Positions 9,179-17,215 of a stretch of DNA of 64,000 bases are shown piece after piece. The notes beneath the pieces are model-generated. The model did no database searches. It was not told where the DNA came from and was given only the letters and a program-made list of their open reading frames with translations. Numbering within the stretch: position 1 is the stretch's first letter; each line of letters starts with the position of its first letter. Location: positions 62,001 to 126,000 of the forward strand of contig OZ245840.1 of assembly GCA_965228775.1 (NCBI GenBank). The letters run 5' to 3'. The stretch is from JANQMY01 sp965228775. GTDB lineage: Bacteria; Pseudomonadota; Alphaproteobacteria; JANQMY01. A program made the position numbers and the translations under genes.

Positions 9179-10660
9179 TCAGCCCGGCGCGGGAGGGGGC
9201 GCCGTCAACGCACCTAGGGCATTGAGTGCGGCGGTGTGTCCCGATCGGACCGCACCGTCCATATACCCCGTCCAGATGACGGACGTTTCGGTTCCGGCCC
9301 AATGCAAACGCCCCAGGGATGGACGCAATGCCTCGCCGAGTGTCGAAAGCTGCCCCGGCGCGAGAGGGGATACACAACCCTTGGTCCAGGCTTCGTCGCT
9401 CCAATTCTTCTCCACATATCCCAATGGCTTCGCGGCTTCTTCGCCGAAACAAGCGGTGTATGCTTCGGTGATCTGCAGTTTCCGACTCTCTGGGTCGCGC
9501 GGCGCGGCGTCCGTGTCGACGAAGCAGAGCAAAACACCAGAGGCACTGTCCGCTGGGGAACAATCGACGGACCACACATACGGCCCAGCATCCGTGAAAG
9601 ACTGACCGCTGAAACCTTTTTCCCGCCAAAACGGTGTGCGATACCGCATTTGCGCTTTGATGCCCGTGCCCACAACGGGCCAGGTGCGGTGCAGATCAGC
9701 GCGTTTGGGGGGAAGAGGGGAATCAAAAACGATCTGATTACAGAGGGATGGGGACAGGGCCAGCACCACTTGCTTTGCTTGGATGACTTCTTTGTCGGTA
9801 ATCAACCGGCAGACATCTGAACTCAATTCCCAGTCGAGAATACGTTTGACTGGCGTCTCCAGCTGCACATGGTCGCGCACTTCCTCAAACATCTTTAGGC
9901 TGAGGGTTTGGGAACCGCCGACAATGCGATCTTGCTGTGCACCACCCTTGATGGATTCCAGCACGGCATAACTGCCGGCGGATCGAATGTAATAGAGTAC
10001 GTATAGAAAAGAGATCGCGTCGGGTGGGGCCCCAAACGTCAGATAGGTCGACGCATCAATGGAGACTTGATCTTCTTCGGAAAGCTGTTGTGTTGTGATC
10101 CATTCCCGGAACGTCATCGAATCGAATTCAGACGCCCTCGGTGACGTCCAAGGGTCTTCTAGGGGAATATCCGCAGCAAGCTTATCCAGGGCGTCAATAA
10201 AGTCTTGATTGCCAATCAGCGTATCGCCGCCTTCTACAGACGTGGAATCACCATTGATAAGCAGCGCAAGTTTGCCTTCGTTGAACGTTGGAAATGTGTC
10301 GACTTCCAATTCCCGGGCAAGTTCCATGATCGCATATTGTGTCGGGCCAACCCATTGTCCGCCCCCGTCCACAATGGTGCCGCGGCCAAGATCTTGATTG
10401 AGGGTGCGCCCCCCAACCCGGTCTCGCGCTTCCAGTACACGGAACGATTTAACGCCGGCGTTTTTCAAATCACGCGCGGCGGTAAGCCCGGCAAGCCCCG
10501 CCCCTACGATGATGACGTCGTAAACAGTTTCGTCCGCTTCCTGTGCGCCGGCCTGACCTGCCGGAAGGGACGCCGCTGCTGTTGCGGCGGCACCGGCAAC
10601 GATTACGCTGCGCCGGGAAACGCCAGACTTCGATTGACCACTTTTGTCCCGTCGGATCAT
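9179..10660 (-). CDS. Tat-exported flavin monoamine oxidase-like protein
   Basis: A 493-residue FAD enzyme of the monoamine oxidase/tryptophan monooxygenase superfamily. The dinucleotide-binding motif is IIVGAGLAGLTAARDL, followed by EARDRVGGRT; the C-terminal FAD contact reads HWAGTETSVIWTGYMDGAVRSG. The N-terminus carries a twin-arginine signal (SRRSVIV, residues 15-21) with a hydrophobic stretch and an Ala-rich cleavage region near residue 40, so it should be exported folded with its FAD. Its ATG overlaps the stop of the preceding dehydratase gene (ATGA), which means translational coupling. An exported oxidase between cytosolic CoA enzymes is unusual and hints that the pathway starts with oxidation of an amine or related substrate in the periplasm. 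Confidence 0.85.
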   Translation of the reverse strand: MIRRDKSGQSKSGVSRRSVIVAGAAATAAASLPAGQAGAQEADETVYDVIIVGAGLAGLTAARDLKNAGVKSFRVLEARDRVGGRTLNQDLGRGTIVDGGGQWVGPTQYAIMELARELEVDTFPTFNEGKLALLINGDSTSVEGGDTLIGNQDFIDALDKLAADIPLEDPWTSPRASEFDSMTFREWITTQQLSEEDQVSIDASTYLTFGAPPDAISFLYVLYYIRSAGSYAVLESIKGGAQQDRIVGGSQTLSLKMFEEVRDHVQLETPVKRILDWELSSDVCRLITDKEVIQAKQVVLALSPSLCNQIVFDSPLPPKRADLHRTWPVVGTGIKAQMRYRTPFWREKGFSGQSFTDAGPYVWSVDCSPADSASGVLLCFVDTDAAPRDPESRKLQITEAYTACFGEEAAKPLGYVEKNWSDEAWTKGCVSPLAPGQLSTLGEALRPSLGRLHWAGTETSVIWTGYMDGAVRSGHTAALNALGALTAPPPAPG

Positions 10661-11523
10661 TGTCCACCTGCTGCGCGAACGGAGGCTTTGTGGCCGACCA
10701 CGCCCTTGTCGTCAAAAGCGGTAAGGTTCCACTGAAGCGAATGCGCGCTGTCATGCGCAACGCCCAACGTCATGGCGCGATTGACGAAGAACGGGGCCGT
10801 GCCTCGAAACTCATAAAACTCAATCAACCGTTCTGGATTCTCTTTATGAAACAATTCGAGCAGCAATATGGCAGTGAGTGGGCCGTGTACGACTAAATCC
10901 GGGTAAAACTCTTCATTGACCGCATAGTCCCGGTCGTAATGAATTCTATGGGCGTTATAGGTCAGAGCCGAGAAGCGGAAGAGAACGACGGTATCCGGTG
11001 TGAAAGTCTCTTTTGAGTCGAGTTTGGGAAGCGGTTTTGCACGCTTCGATGGCTCTGACGGGGCAGGCGCAGTTGCAGCTTCGCGATAAACGACGGTTTG
11101 TTCCTCCGTCAGCGCAAGGCTGCCTGCTTGTTCGTACTCATGAGCCACCGTTACGAACACCAGCTTGCCGCTTTTGCCGTCCTTCTCGTCAATCGAGATG
11201 ATCTGAGATCGGCGATGCGCTGGCTGACCGATGATCAGCGGCTTTTCATAGGTTACGCGGGCACCCGCAAACATGCGCCGCGGCAGACCAGTGTCCGGAA
11301 GGAAGCCCCCCAGTTTGGGATGGCCATCCTGGCCCATTTCGGCTTGAGGCGCATTCGGCAGGAAATAAAGCCAGTGCCATTGCGGGGGAAGTTGATCGCC
11401 ATCCTCGAAAGTGGCGCGTGTACTGTTCAGCAAGCCGCGCAGGGCATTTGCAGGATTGGGGGCAAGAAACTCTTTGGCCTCTTCGGTGCTGCCAATGAAA
11501 TCCTGAAGATTTGTTGCGCTCAT
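10657..11523 (-). CDS. FAS1-like dehydratase / MaoC-type acyl-CoA hydratase
   Basis: A 288-residue double hot-dog protein resembling 3-methylfumaryl-CoA (mesaconyl-C4-CoA) hydratase and itaconyl-CoA hydratase. The N-terminal hot dog has RRMFAGARVTYEKPL; the C-terminal one has the hydratase-2-like catalytic stretch YNAHRIHYD followed by LVVHGPLTA. It overlaps the CoA-transferase stop codon by four bases (ATGA) and the next gene's start likewise, so translation of the three is coupled. With a CaiB-type CoA transferase directly upstream, the pair could activate and hydrate an unsaturated dicarboxylate. The exact acyl-CoA is not known. Confidence 0.85.
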   Translation of the reverse strand: MSATNLQDFIGSTEEAKEFLAPNPANALRGLLNSTRATFEDGDQLPPQWHWLYFLPNAPQAEMGQDGHPKLGGFLPDTGLPRRMFAGARVTYEKPLIIGQPAHRRSQIISIDEKDGKSGKLVFVTVAHEYEQAGSLALTEEQTVVYREAATAPAPSEPSKRAKPLPKLDSKETFTPDTVVLFRFSALTYNAHRIHYDRDYAVNEEFYPDLVVHGPLTAILLLELFHKENPERLIEFYEFRGTAPFFVNRAMTLGVAHDSAHSLQWNLTAFDDKGVVGHKASVRAAGGQ

Positions 11524-12728
11524 TCGTCCGGTCCTGCGATAACACCCTCGTCATGAAGCCGCCCGATTTCTGAATCCGGCAATCCTAGGATGCCGGAAAT
11601 CACTTCGTCTGTATGCTGACCAAGGGATGGTGCAATCATCGGGGCATCTTTTTCAAGCGCGCCAAAACGCAACGGCGACCCCGGTGCGAGATAGGTGCCG
11701 ATGCCCGGTTGTGTCACTTCGCCAAAGACTGGATTGGCCGTTGAAGCGCGCGGATCTTCAGCCAGCAGGTTTTGTACGGTGCGATAAGGGCCCCAGCAAA
11801 CACCATTGGCGTCGAATTTGTCGCGAATGGTTGCCAGATCATGAGCCGCACACCATTTGCCGAACACCTCGAAAAGCTGTTCGCGGCCATGATAACGGTC
11901 GCCTTCTTTGGAAAAATCAAGGCCCAGCGATTTCTCAATATCCGCTACGGCATCATGGGTGCCGGTTGCTTCCAGCAACCCCGTCCACTGCCGAATAGTG
12001 ATAGCCACGATCATGACACGGCGGCCGTCTTTGGTGGGGAAATCCCGCCCAAAGGACCCTAGCATGTCATTGCCGATGCGGGGCCGGGTCTCATTGTTGA
12101 TGGTGGCCTCCGCGAAATAGCCAAGATTACCGGCCGTGGCGAACGCCACATCCGACAAGGCCACCTGCACCAACTGGCCATCCCCGGTTTGGGCGCGGTG
12201 TCTGTCGGCCGCCAGAAACGACAGTGCTGCATAAAGGCCGGTTGAGACATCCCAGGCAGGCAGAACGTGATTGACCGGCTGATCGGAATTGGCCGGTCCC
12301 GTGATGTCCGGAAAGCCCGCGGCACAGTTCACGGTATAGTCCAGTTCCGAGGAGCCATCCGGGTTTCCCTGAACGTTGATCATCACCAAATCAGGGGTTT
12401 TTGATTTCAGAACGTCATAGTCCAGCCAGCCTCGTGCCGGAAAATTTGTCAGGAAGTTCTTGGACTGCGCGATGAGGCCATGAATGAGTTCCTGGCCCTT
12501 GGGATTCCGAATATCGATCGCGATCGACTTCTTCCCCTTATTTAAGCTGGGCCAATAAAGGCTTCGGCCTTCCTTTGTGATGGGCCAGCGGCGGTAGTCG
12601 AGCCCGCCGCCGATCATGTCAAATCGAATGACGTTGGCGCCCAGCTGGGCCAAGGTCATACCGCCGAGAGGGGCGGCGACAAACGCGGACCCTTCAATAA
12701 TGGTGAGGCCTGAGAGAATTCCGTTCAT
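11520..12728 (-). CDS. CaiB/BaiF (class III) CoA-transferase
   Basis: A 402-residue family III CoA transferase, first gene of the minus-strand operon. Typical segments are LTIIEGSAFVAAPLGGMTLAQLGA at the N-terminus, LNKGKKSIAIDIRNPKGQEL, and the GDGQLVQVALSD segment. These enzymes move CoA between carboxylic acids through an aspartyl-CoA thioester; an Asp in PAWDVSTGLYAAL near residue 175 is a candidate for that residue. Directly coupled to a FAS1-like dehydratase, it probably makes the CoA ester which that enzyme hydrates. The upstream 333 bases (12729-13061) contain no gene and presumably hold the operon promoter. Confidence 0.88.
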   Translation of the reverse strand: MNGILSGLTIIEGSAFVAAPLGGMTLAQLGANVIRFDMIGGGLDYRRWPITKEGRSLYWPSLNKGKKSIAIDIRNPKGQELIHGLIAQSKNFLTNFPARGWLDYDVLKSKTPDLVMINVQGNPDGSSELDYTVNCAAGFPDITGPANSDQPVNHVLPAWDVSTGLYAALSFLAADRHRAQTGDGQLVQVALSDVAFATAGNLGYFAEATINNETRPRIGNDMLGSFGRDFPTKDGRRVMIVAITIRQWTGLLEATGTHDAVADIEKSLGLDFSKEGDRYHGREQLFEVFGKWCAAHDLATIRDKFDANGVCWGPYRTVQNLLAEDPRASTANPVFGEVTQPGIGTYLAPGSPLRFGALEKDAPMIAPSLGQHTDEVISGILGLPDSEIGRLHDEGVIAGPDE

Positions 12729-13061
12729 AGAGGGACTTTTTGTGACTCTTACGTCCCGTTATACGCCCACAAGGCGATGCCGCAAAGGGCGGTTTCGACG
12801 AATTTATGAGTGATTTTTCCCTTGACGAGATGGGCGCATGGGGTTCATCCAACTTTTGGGACAGAGGCCCCTATGGTGACAACTCATCAAGCGAGCACTA
12901 CGGTTGTTAACCATGTCAAAGAGCGCCGCCTCTTTGTCATTCTACACCGAATAGAGCGTTTGCGAAATCGAGTCATCATTAGCTCCGTACACGAAAAGCT
13001 ATCAATCCAGAAATCATCCATTCTGCCAAGCAAGATGAACAAATTGGTTCTGGGGGCGTGT
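12729..13061. other. Intergenic region without a recognisable gene
   Basis: About 330 bases between the CoA-transferase start and the stop of the YdeI-like gene. Open frames here have no family features and no good ribosome sites. It should contain the promoter of the five-gene catabolic operon near 12730-12800, but no clear -35/-10 or operator could be picked out by eye. Confidence 0.5.
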
Positions 13062-13574
13062 CTATAATCTCGTGTTGCCCTTTAGGTCCCGTTTGCCTTC
13101 CATGATTTCAATCACTTCGGCAATACGTTTTTCGCGGGTCATTTGGCGCTTGGCAGATGACACACGGTAGGCCAGTGCCCTCTGCATCCCGGGTGTTTGT
13201 TTGACCCATAGAGACTTGGTTTTTTCGCTTCGGTCTATTTCATCTTGGAGGTCGGGCGGCACTTCCACCGCATCCTGGTCCGCAATGCCAAACCGAATAG
13301 TAACTTCTTCTCCCACACTCCGTTCGATTGCGGTGAGGAGCTTTTTCGAAAGCAAAATGTACCAACGGCCTCGGACGGGCGTAAGAGCAGCTTCGACCGG
13401 GTAATCGTTAATTTCAGCCGATATTCTAAGGCGAGGATGTTCTTTGAGGGGCAGCATTTCCGTGATGTGTCTTGGGACGAACACCACGGTGTACTGGTAC
13501 CTTTTGCTACCCACATCGTGGTAACTCACAGGAGCGTCGAATTCGTAGTCAAAAAATAGAGACATTTCGGCCAC
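13062..13574 (-). CDS. YdeI/OmpD-associated family protein with DUF1905 domain
   Basis: A 170-residue cytoplasmic protein. The first two thirds match the DUF1905 beta-barrel (YQYTVVFVPRHI, RWYILLSKKLLTAIERSVGEEVTIRFG). The C-terminal helical part (TPGMQRALAYRVSSAKRQMTREKRIAEVIEIM) is the YdeI/bacteriocin-protection-type tail. The family has no settled biochemical role. It stands alone on the minus strand, 32 bases past the methyltransferase stop. Confidence 0.75.
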   Translation of the reverse strand: MAEMSLFFDYEFDAPVSYHDVGSKRYQYTVVFVPRHITEMLPLKEHPRLRISAEINDYPVEAALTPVRGRWYILLSKKLLTAIERSVGEEVTIRFGIADQDAVEVPPDLQDEIDRSEKTKSLWVKQTPGMQRALAYRVSSAKRQMTREKRIAEVIEIMEGKRDLKGNTRL

Positions 13575-13606
13575 CTAACACAAAACACACTGCGCCACAA
13601 ACGTCC

Positions 13607-14533
13607 CTAAAACTTCCTCACACGGAGGAGAAGCGTGCTGCCGATACAGTTGGTTGGCGGCTGTGATAGCCGAGACAAAATGCGCCCGCTGAGGTAGCTG
13701 GCGATGCGTCCCATCTGCTGCGCGGGACCATAGCGCCAGTGTTTCGATTTGTTATGCCGCAAAAGGCGTGCCTCCATTTGGGCCATGTAAAACAGGTCTT
13801 TTTCCCAATCTTCCAATGGGGCGTTTCGGATGAACTCCACCTTGAGGCCGCATTGGTCTGCAAGGCTGTGGAGCGCTTGTTCAGACCAGCGGGTGAGATG
13901 GTGCGGCGGCAGGTCGAGAGAGAAGCTGGGGAATTGAGAGAGATAACTGTGGCGGTTGGGGACACCTAAGAACAGTTGGCCGCCCGGTTTGAGATAGGCA
14001 AGCGCGTCTTGCACAAAATCAACCGGGTTTTGCGCATGCTCCAGAACCTGAAAGGCGGCGGCCACATGGAATTGCTCTTGTGGCGGGATGTCTGTTTTAG
14101 GTGATCCGTCGACCGGAAACATATCCAAGGCTGTATAGCGAGACTCGGGGATGTAAGCTTTGAAAGCTTCCGTGCCGGCGCCGATTTCCAGAACTTCTGC
14201 GCCTGGCGGGATCCACTTGGTCGTTTCCCAATATTCCCACTTCTCGTTCTGGCTGTACCAGGATTTAGCGCGCAAAGCGTCGTAGAAGGCCTGCCCGCCC
14301 GCAGGAGCCGGGTCGAAGAATTGAAGGTCCGAGGCGGTGGCGTGCCACAGGCGAAAGACACTGTTCTTTCCCAGAAGAGGTGCAACGTCGATATTCAAAT
14401 CGCGCCACCAGATCCGTGTCAGATCTTGACGGTGAATTTCCGCGACGAGCCGGACATCATCGTCGGCGGTGATCGGACAGGGCGGGGGTGGCGGAACGGG
14501 CATCAGCGCTTTAAGGTTGCGAAAAATTTTCAC
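13607..14533 (-). CDS. Class I SAM-dependent methyltransferase
   Basis: About 308 residues; the start is uncertain. The longest frame (14563) overlaps the divergent SDR start by seven bases, while a GTG at 14533 or an ATG at 14503 avoids this; no start has a convincing ribosome site. SAM-binding motif I is VLEIGAGTEAF, then YTALDMF, and the post-motif region has FQVLEHAQNPVDFVQDAL and LKPGGQLFLGVPN, as in UbiG/UbiE-like enzymes. The N-terminal third (RDLTRIWWRDLNIDVAPLLG) matches the leader of sugar or lipid methyltransferases found in polysaccharide loci. Substrate unknown. Confidence 0.8.
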   Translation of the reverse strand: MKIFRNLKALMPVPPPPPCPITADDDVRLVAEIHRQDLTRIWWRDLNIDVAPLLGKNSVFRLWHATASDLQFFDPAPAGGQAFYDALRAKSWYSQNEKWEYWETTKWIPPGAEVLEIGAGTEAFKAYIPESRYTALDMFPVDGSPKTDIPPQEQFHVAAAFQVLEHAQNPVDFVQDALAYLKPGGQLFLGVPNRHSYLSQFPSFSLDLPPHHLTRWSEQALHSLADQCGLKVEFIRNAPLEDWEKDLFYMAQMEARLLRHNKSKHWRYGPAQQMGRIASYLSGRILSRLSQPPTNCIGSTLLLRVRKF

Positions 14534-14556
14534 AACGCTGCAAGAGGTAGACCCAA

Positions 14557-15312
14557 ATGGCAAGCAACATCATCGATATGTCCGGTAAGAAAGTCTTGAT
14601 CACAGGAGGAAGCCGGGGCCTTGGCCGGTGTATGGCGCTGGGATTTGCGGAAGCGGGAGCTGACGTGGCCATTACCAGCCGGAAAATCGAAAGCTGCCAG
14701 GAAACAGCAAAGGAAGTAGAGGCATTCGGCCGGAAAGCGTTTCCCTATGCGTGTCACGTGGGCCATTGGGACCAATGCGATGGCCTTGTGGAGGCCGTCT
14801 ACAAAGAATTCGGCACGATTGACGTACTAATCAACAATGCGGGCATGTCACCGCTTTACGACTCGCTTGCGGATATTCCAGAAGCGCTTTGGGACAAGGT
14901 GATTGATGTAAACCTCAAGGGTACGTTCCGGCTGGGCGCCCTGGTTGGGCAACGCATGGCGGCGGGAGATGGCGGTGCGATCATCAATGTGTCGAGTGTG
15001 GCAGCCATCCGTCCACGGAAGGATGTCGCGCCATATTCGGCGGCGAAAGCTGGGGTGAATGCACTGACGGAAGCCTTGGCCGATGCCTATGGGCCGAAGG
15101 TGAGGGTGAACTGCATTATGCCGGGGCCGTTCTTGACGGATATTTCCAAGGCGTGGGACTTGGAGGCGTTTGCGGTCCGTGCCCGGGACAACATTGCTCT
15201 GCACCGTGGCGGCGAGCCGGAAGAAATTGTGGGCGCAGCACTGTACCTGGCGTCCGACCACGCGAGCTATACGACCGGTGCGATCATCAAAATCGACGGC
15301 GGGTCGAAGTGA
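14557..15312 (+). CDS. SDR family NAD(P)-dependent oxidoreductase
   Basis: A 251-residue classical short-chain dehydrogenase. Cofactor motif TGGSRGLG, structural NNAG, catalytic Ser in NVSSVAA and Tyr-Lys in YSAAKAG are all present, and the C-terminus ends in the usual GAIIKIDGGS. It probably acts on an alcohol/ketone or a 3-oxoacyl substrate. It is divergent from the methyltransferase and is followed by a palindrome-flanked GIY-YIG gene. Confidence 0.9.
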   Translation: MASNIIDMSGKKVLITGGSRGLGRCMALGFAEAGADVAITSRKIESCQETAKEVEAFGRKAFPYACHVGHWDQCDGLVEAVYKEFGTIDVLINNAGMSPLYDSLADIPEALWDKVIDVNLKGTFRLGALVGQRMAAGDGGAIINVSSVAAIRPRKDVAPYSAAKAGVNALTEALADAYGPKVRVNCIMPGPFLTDISKAWDLEAFAVRARDNIALHRGGEPEEIVGAALYLASDHASYTTGAIIKIDGGSK

Positions 15313-15353
15313 TGTTGGACCATGAAAGTTTCAGAGCCTGAGCCCAAAAAATT

Positions 15354-15717
15354 GCGTCATCCGCCGGCTTGACCGGCGGATCCAGCGAGCAAACTCGTGA
15401 GTTCATACGTCTACATCCTAGCGTCCGCAAAACATGGAACGCTTTACATAGGCGTCACAAGCGATCTCGTGAAACGAGTCTGGCAGCATAAAGAGAAGTT
15501 AATGCCCGGCTTCACGAAACGTTATGGCGTCGATCGGTTGGTATATTTTGAGGTCTTCGAGGATATTGAGTTTGCGATCCGGAGAGAGAAACGGTTGAAG
15601 CGCTACAAGCGGAATTGGAAGATTGATCTGATTGAGAAAGAGAATCCAAATTGGAACGATTTGTTCGTCGACATAGCGCGGTAGCTTGGATCCGCCGATT
15701 AAATCGGCGGATGACGC
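15354..15717 (+). mobile_element. Candidate GIY-YIG element bounded by inverted palindromes
   Basis: A 364-base unit whose outer ends are perfect 13-base inverted repeats (GCGTCATCCGCCG at 15354-15366, its complement at 15705-15717). Each end is also a hairpin: 15359-15381 (ATCCGCCGG, loop CTTGA, CCGGCGGAT) and 15690-15712 (ATCCGCCGATT, one base, AATCGGCGGAT). Between them lies only one small GIY-YIG gene. The hairpins resemble REP units, and the unit resembles the second GIY-YIG locus at 33.3-33.8 kb. Whether it moves is not shown. Confidence 0.55.
15397..15684 (+). CDS. Small GIY-YIG nuclease family protein
   Basis: A 95-residue single-domain GIY-YIG protein starting at GTG. The fold signature is YVYILAS then LYIGVTS, with the catalytic Arg in RVWQHK and the metal-binding Glu in RREKRLKRY; the end NPNWNDL is common in this subfamily. 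No DNA-recognition domain is attached. The start codon is 15 bases after one REP-like hairpin and the stop is five bases before the next. A paralogue with the same architecture lies at 33421-33702. Members of this family are abundant and mostly uncharacterised; a role in processing or spreading the flanking palindromes is a hypothesis. Confidence 0.88.
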   Translation: MSSYVYILASAKHGTLYIGVTSDLVKRVWQHKEKLMPGFTKRYGVDRLVYFEVFEDIEFAIRREKRLKRYKRNWKIDLIEKENPNWNDLFVDIAR

Positions 15718-15791
15718 TTTAGTAGAGGATTGAACAGAAACTACCTCCAACGTAGTTGTCTTCCAGGACCTAAAAGAGGACACAAACCCTC

Positions 15792-16166
15792 ATGGCTTTT
15801 CTTCTTGTTTCATTCGTCGCGCTGTTTTTCCTCATCATGGGGCTGTGGGCCCTGTTGTTCCCGGACAGTCTGGCCGATCTCGTGGGGTTCACACTCGATG
15901 TGGACCGGGGGCCAAACGAAATCCGCGCCGTCTATGGCGGTTTTGGTGTTGCCATGGCGGGCATGGCGTGGTGGGCGGTATTGTCGTCTCCGCCTGCGAC
16001 GGGGCTCTTGACGGCCCTTGGGATTGCGCTCATCGGCATGGCGGCGGGGCGCGCGGTTTCCATGGTGTTCGAGGGGCACCTGCCTACATTCGGCCTTCTT
16101 ACGGGAACAGGCGAATTGATCCTGGCTTGTGCGCTTTTCTGGTCGGTGGCGCTTCTCGGCAACTGA
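15792..16166 (+). CDS. DUF4345 family membrane protein
   Basis: A 124-residue protein with four predicted membrane helices: residues 3-22, about 44-62, about 68-88 and about 100-121. The FPDSLADLVGF and RAVYGGFGVAMAG segments fit the DUF4345 family, whose function is unknown. It has a ribosome site (AAAGAGGA) and precedes an SDR gene by 45 bases; co-transcription is likely. Confidence 0.8.
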   Translation: MAFLLVSFVALFFLIMGLWALLFPDSLADLVGFTLDVDRGPNEIRAVYGGFGVAMAGMAWWAVLSSPPATGLLTALGIALIGMAAGRAVSMVFEGHLPTFGLLTGTGELILACALFWSVALLGN

Positions 16167-16211
16167 GAGTAGGTTACTTCCCAACAATGACAAAGAGTAT
16201 GGGAGAAGCCG

Positions 16212-16994
16212 ATGGCACGCCTAACAAAACTAAGCCGGTCCGTTGAGGGCCGCGTCGTCTTAATCACAGGGGCCGCCAGCGGCATGGGCCGCGCGACCGC
16301 GCACCTGTTCGCAGATGAAGGTGCCAAGGTTGCGGTGACGGATCTCAATGCGTCAGGCGTCGATCAAGTAACGAATGAGATTAATGAGGCGGGCGGCGAT
16401 GCCCGTGGCTGGACATTGGATGTGTCCGATAATGGCGCTATCAAACAGGTGGTGAGTGAGGCCGTCGATCATTTCGGCAAGCTTGACTATCTGATCAACA
16501 ATGCGGGGTTCGCCGCTGGAGCACCTGTAGACAGCGACGAGTATGAAGGTGTTTGGGACAAATCCCTGGATGGCATGTTAACCGGACAGGTTTTGTTGAT
16601 CAGAGCTGCCTTGCCGCATCTTCGCAAATCGGATGCGGCCCGCGTGGTCAACATCGCCTCCACGGAAGCCCTCGGCGCTACGCCTTATGCATCGCCTTAC
16701 ACCGTCGCGAAGCATGGTGTCGTTGGCTTGACGCGCGGCCTTGCCGTCGATCTGGGTAAGGAAGGTAACATTACGGTCAACTGTGTGTGCCCTGGCGCCG
16801 TGCGGACGGGGATTACCAAAGACATTCCGGAAGAAAACAAAACCAAATTCGTCCGCAGGCGGGTGCCGCTCGTGCGCTACGCCGACCCGGAAGAGGTGGC
16901 GCATATGACGTTCAGCATCTGCCTGCCGGCCATGAGCTATCTTAACGGCGCGGTGATCCCCGTGGATGCGGGCCTGACCATCAAAAACGCATAG
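16212..16994 (+). CDS. SDR family NAD(P)-dependent oxidoreductase
   Basis: A 260-residue classical SDR: cofactor motif TGAASGMG, NNAG, Ser in NIASTEA, catalytic Tyr/Lys in YTVAKHG, and C-terminus GAVIPVDAGLTIKNA. The gene is intact, but its last 72 bases recur with eight differences at 19258-19329, beyond an AT-richer insert that starts after this stop codon. The copy of the 3' end now attached to this gene may therefore have arrived with the insert. Substrate unknown. Confidence 0.9.
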   Translation: MARLTKLSRSVEGRVVLITGAASGMGRATAHLFADEGAKVAVTDLNASGVDQVTNEINEAGGDARGWTLDVSDNGAIKQVVSEAVDHFGKLDYLINNAGFAAGAPVDSDEYEGVWDKSLDGMLTGQVLLIRAALPHLRKSDAARVVNIASTEALGATPYASPYTVAKHGVVGLTRGLAVDLGKEGNITVNCVCPGAVRTGITKDIPEENKTKFVRRRVPLVRYADPEEVAHMTFSICLPAMSYLNGAVIPVDAGLTIKNA

Positions 16995-17215
16995 ATCGAT
17001 TTTGTAATTGGGGGCGCCAGGATACCGCTGCAAGAGGAAAGCCGATCTCTGTTGGTATCGTTGCTCCAATTAACTTACTTAATGAGACTATCATACAAGC
17101 GCTTTTTAATGATCACTAATCCTGGGACCTTACTGTTGAGTCTACGTTTTAAGTATGGTGGATCGCTTCGATCTCCAGTCTGTAGGCAACGCGTAAACGA
17201 AGGTACCCCAAGGTC

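Noticed and set aside
12810..13067. 85-codon frame between the CoA-transferase and YdeI-like genes
   Set aside because: No ribosome site, no family features, and it overlaps the end of the convergent gene; treated as intergenic.
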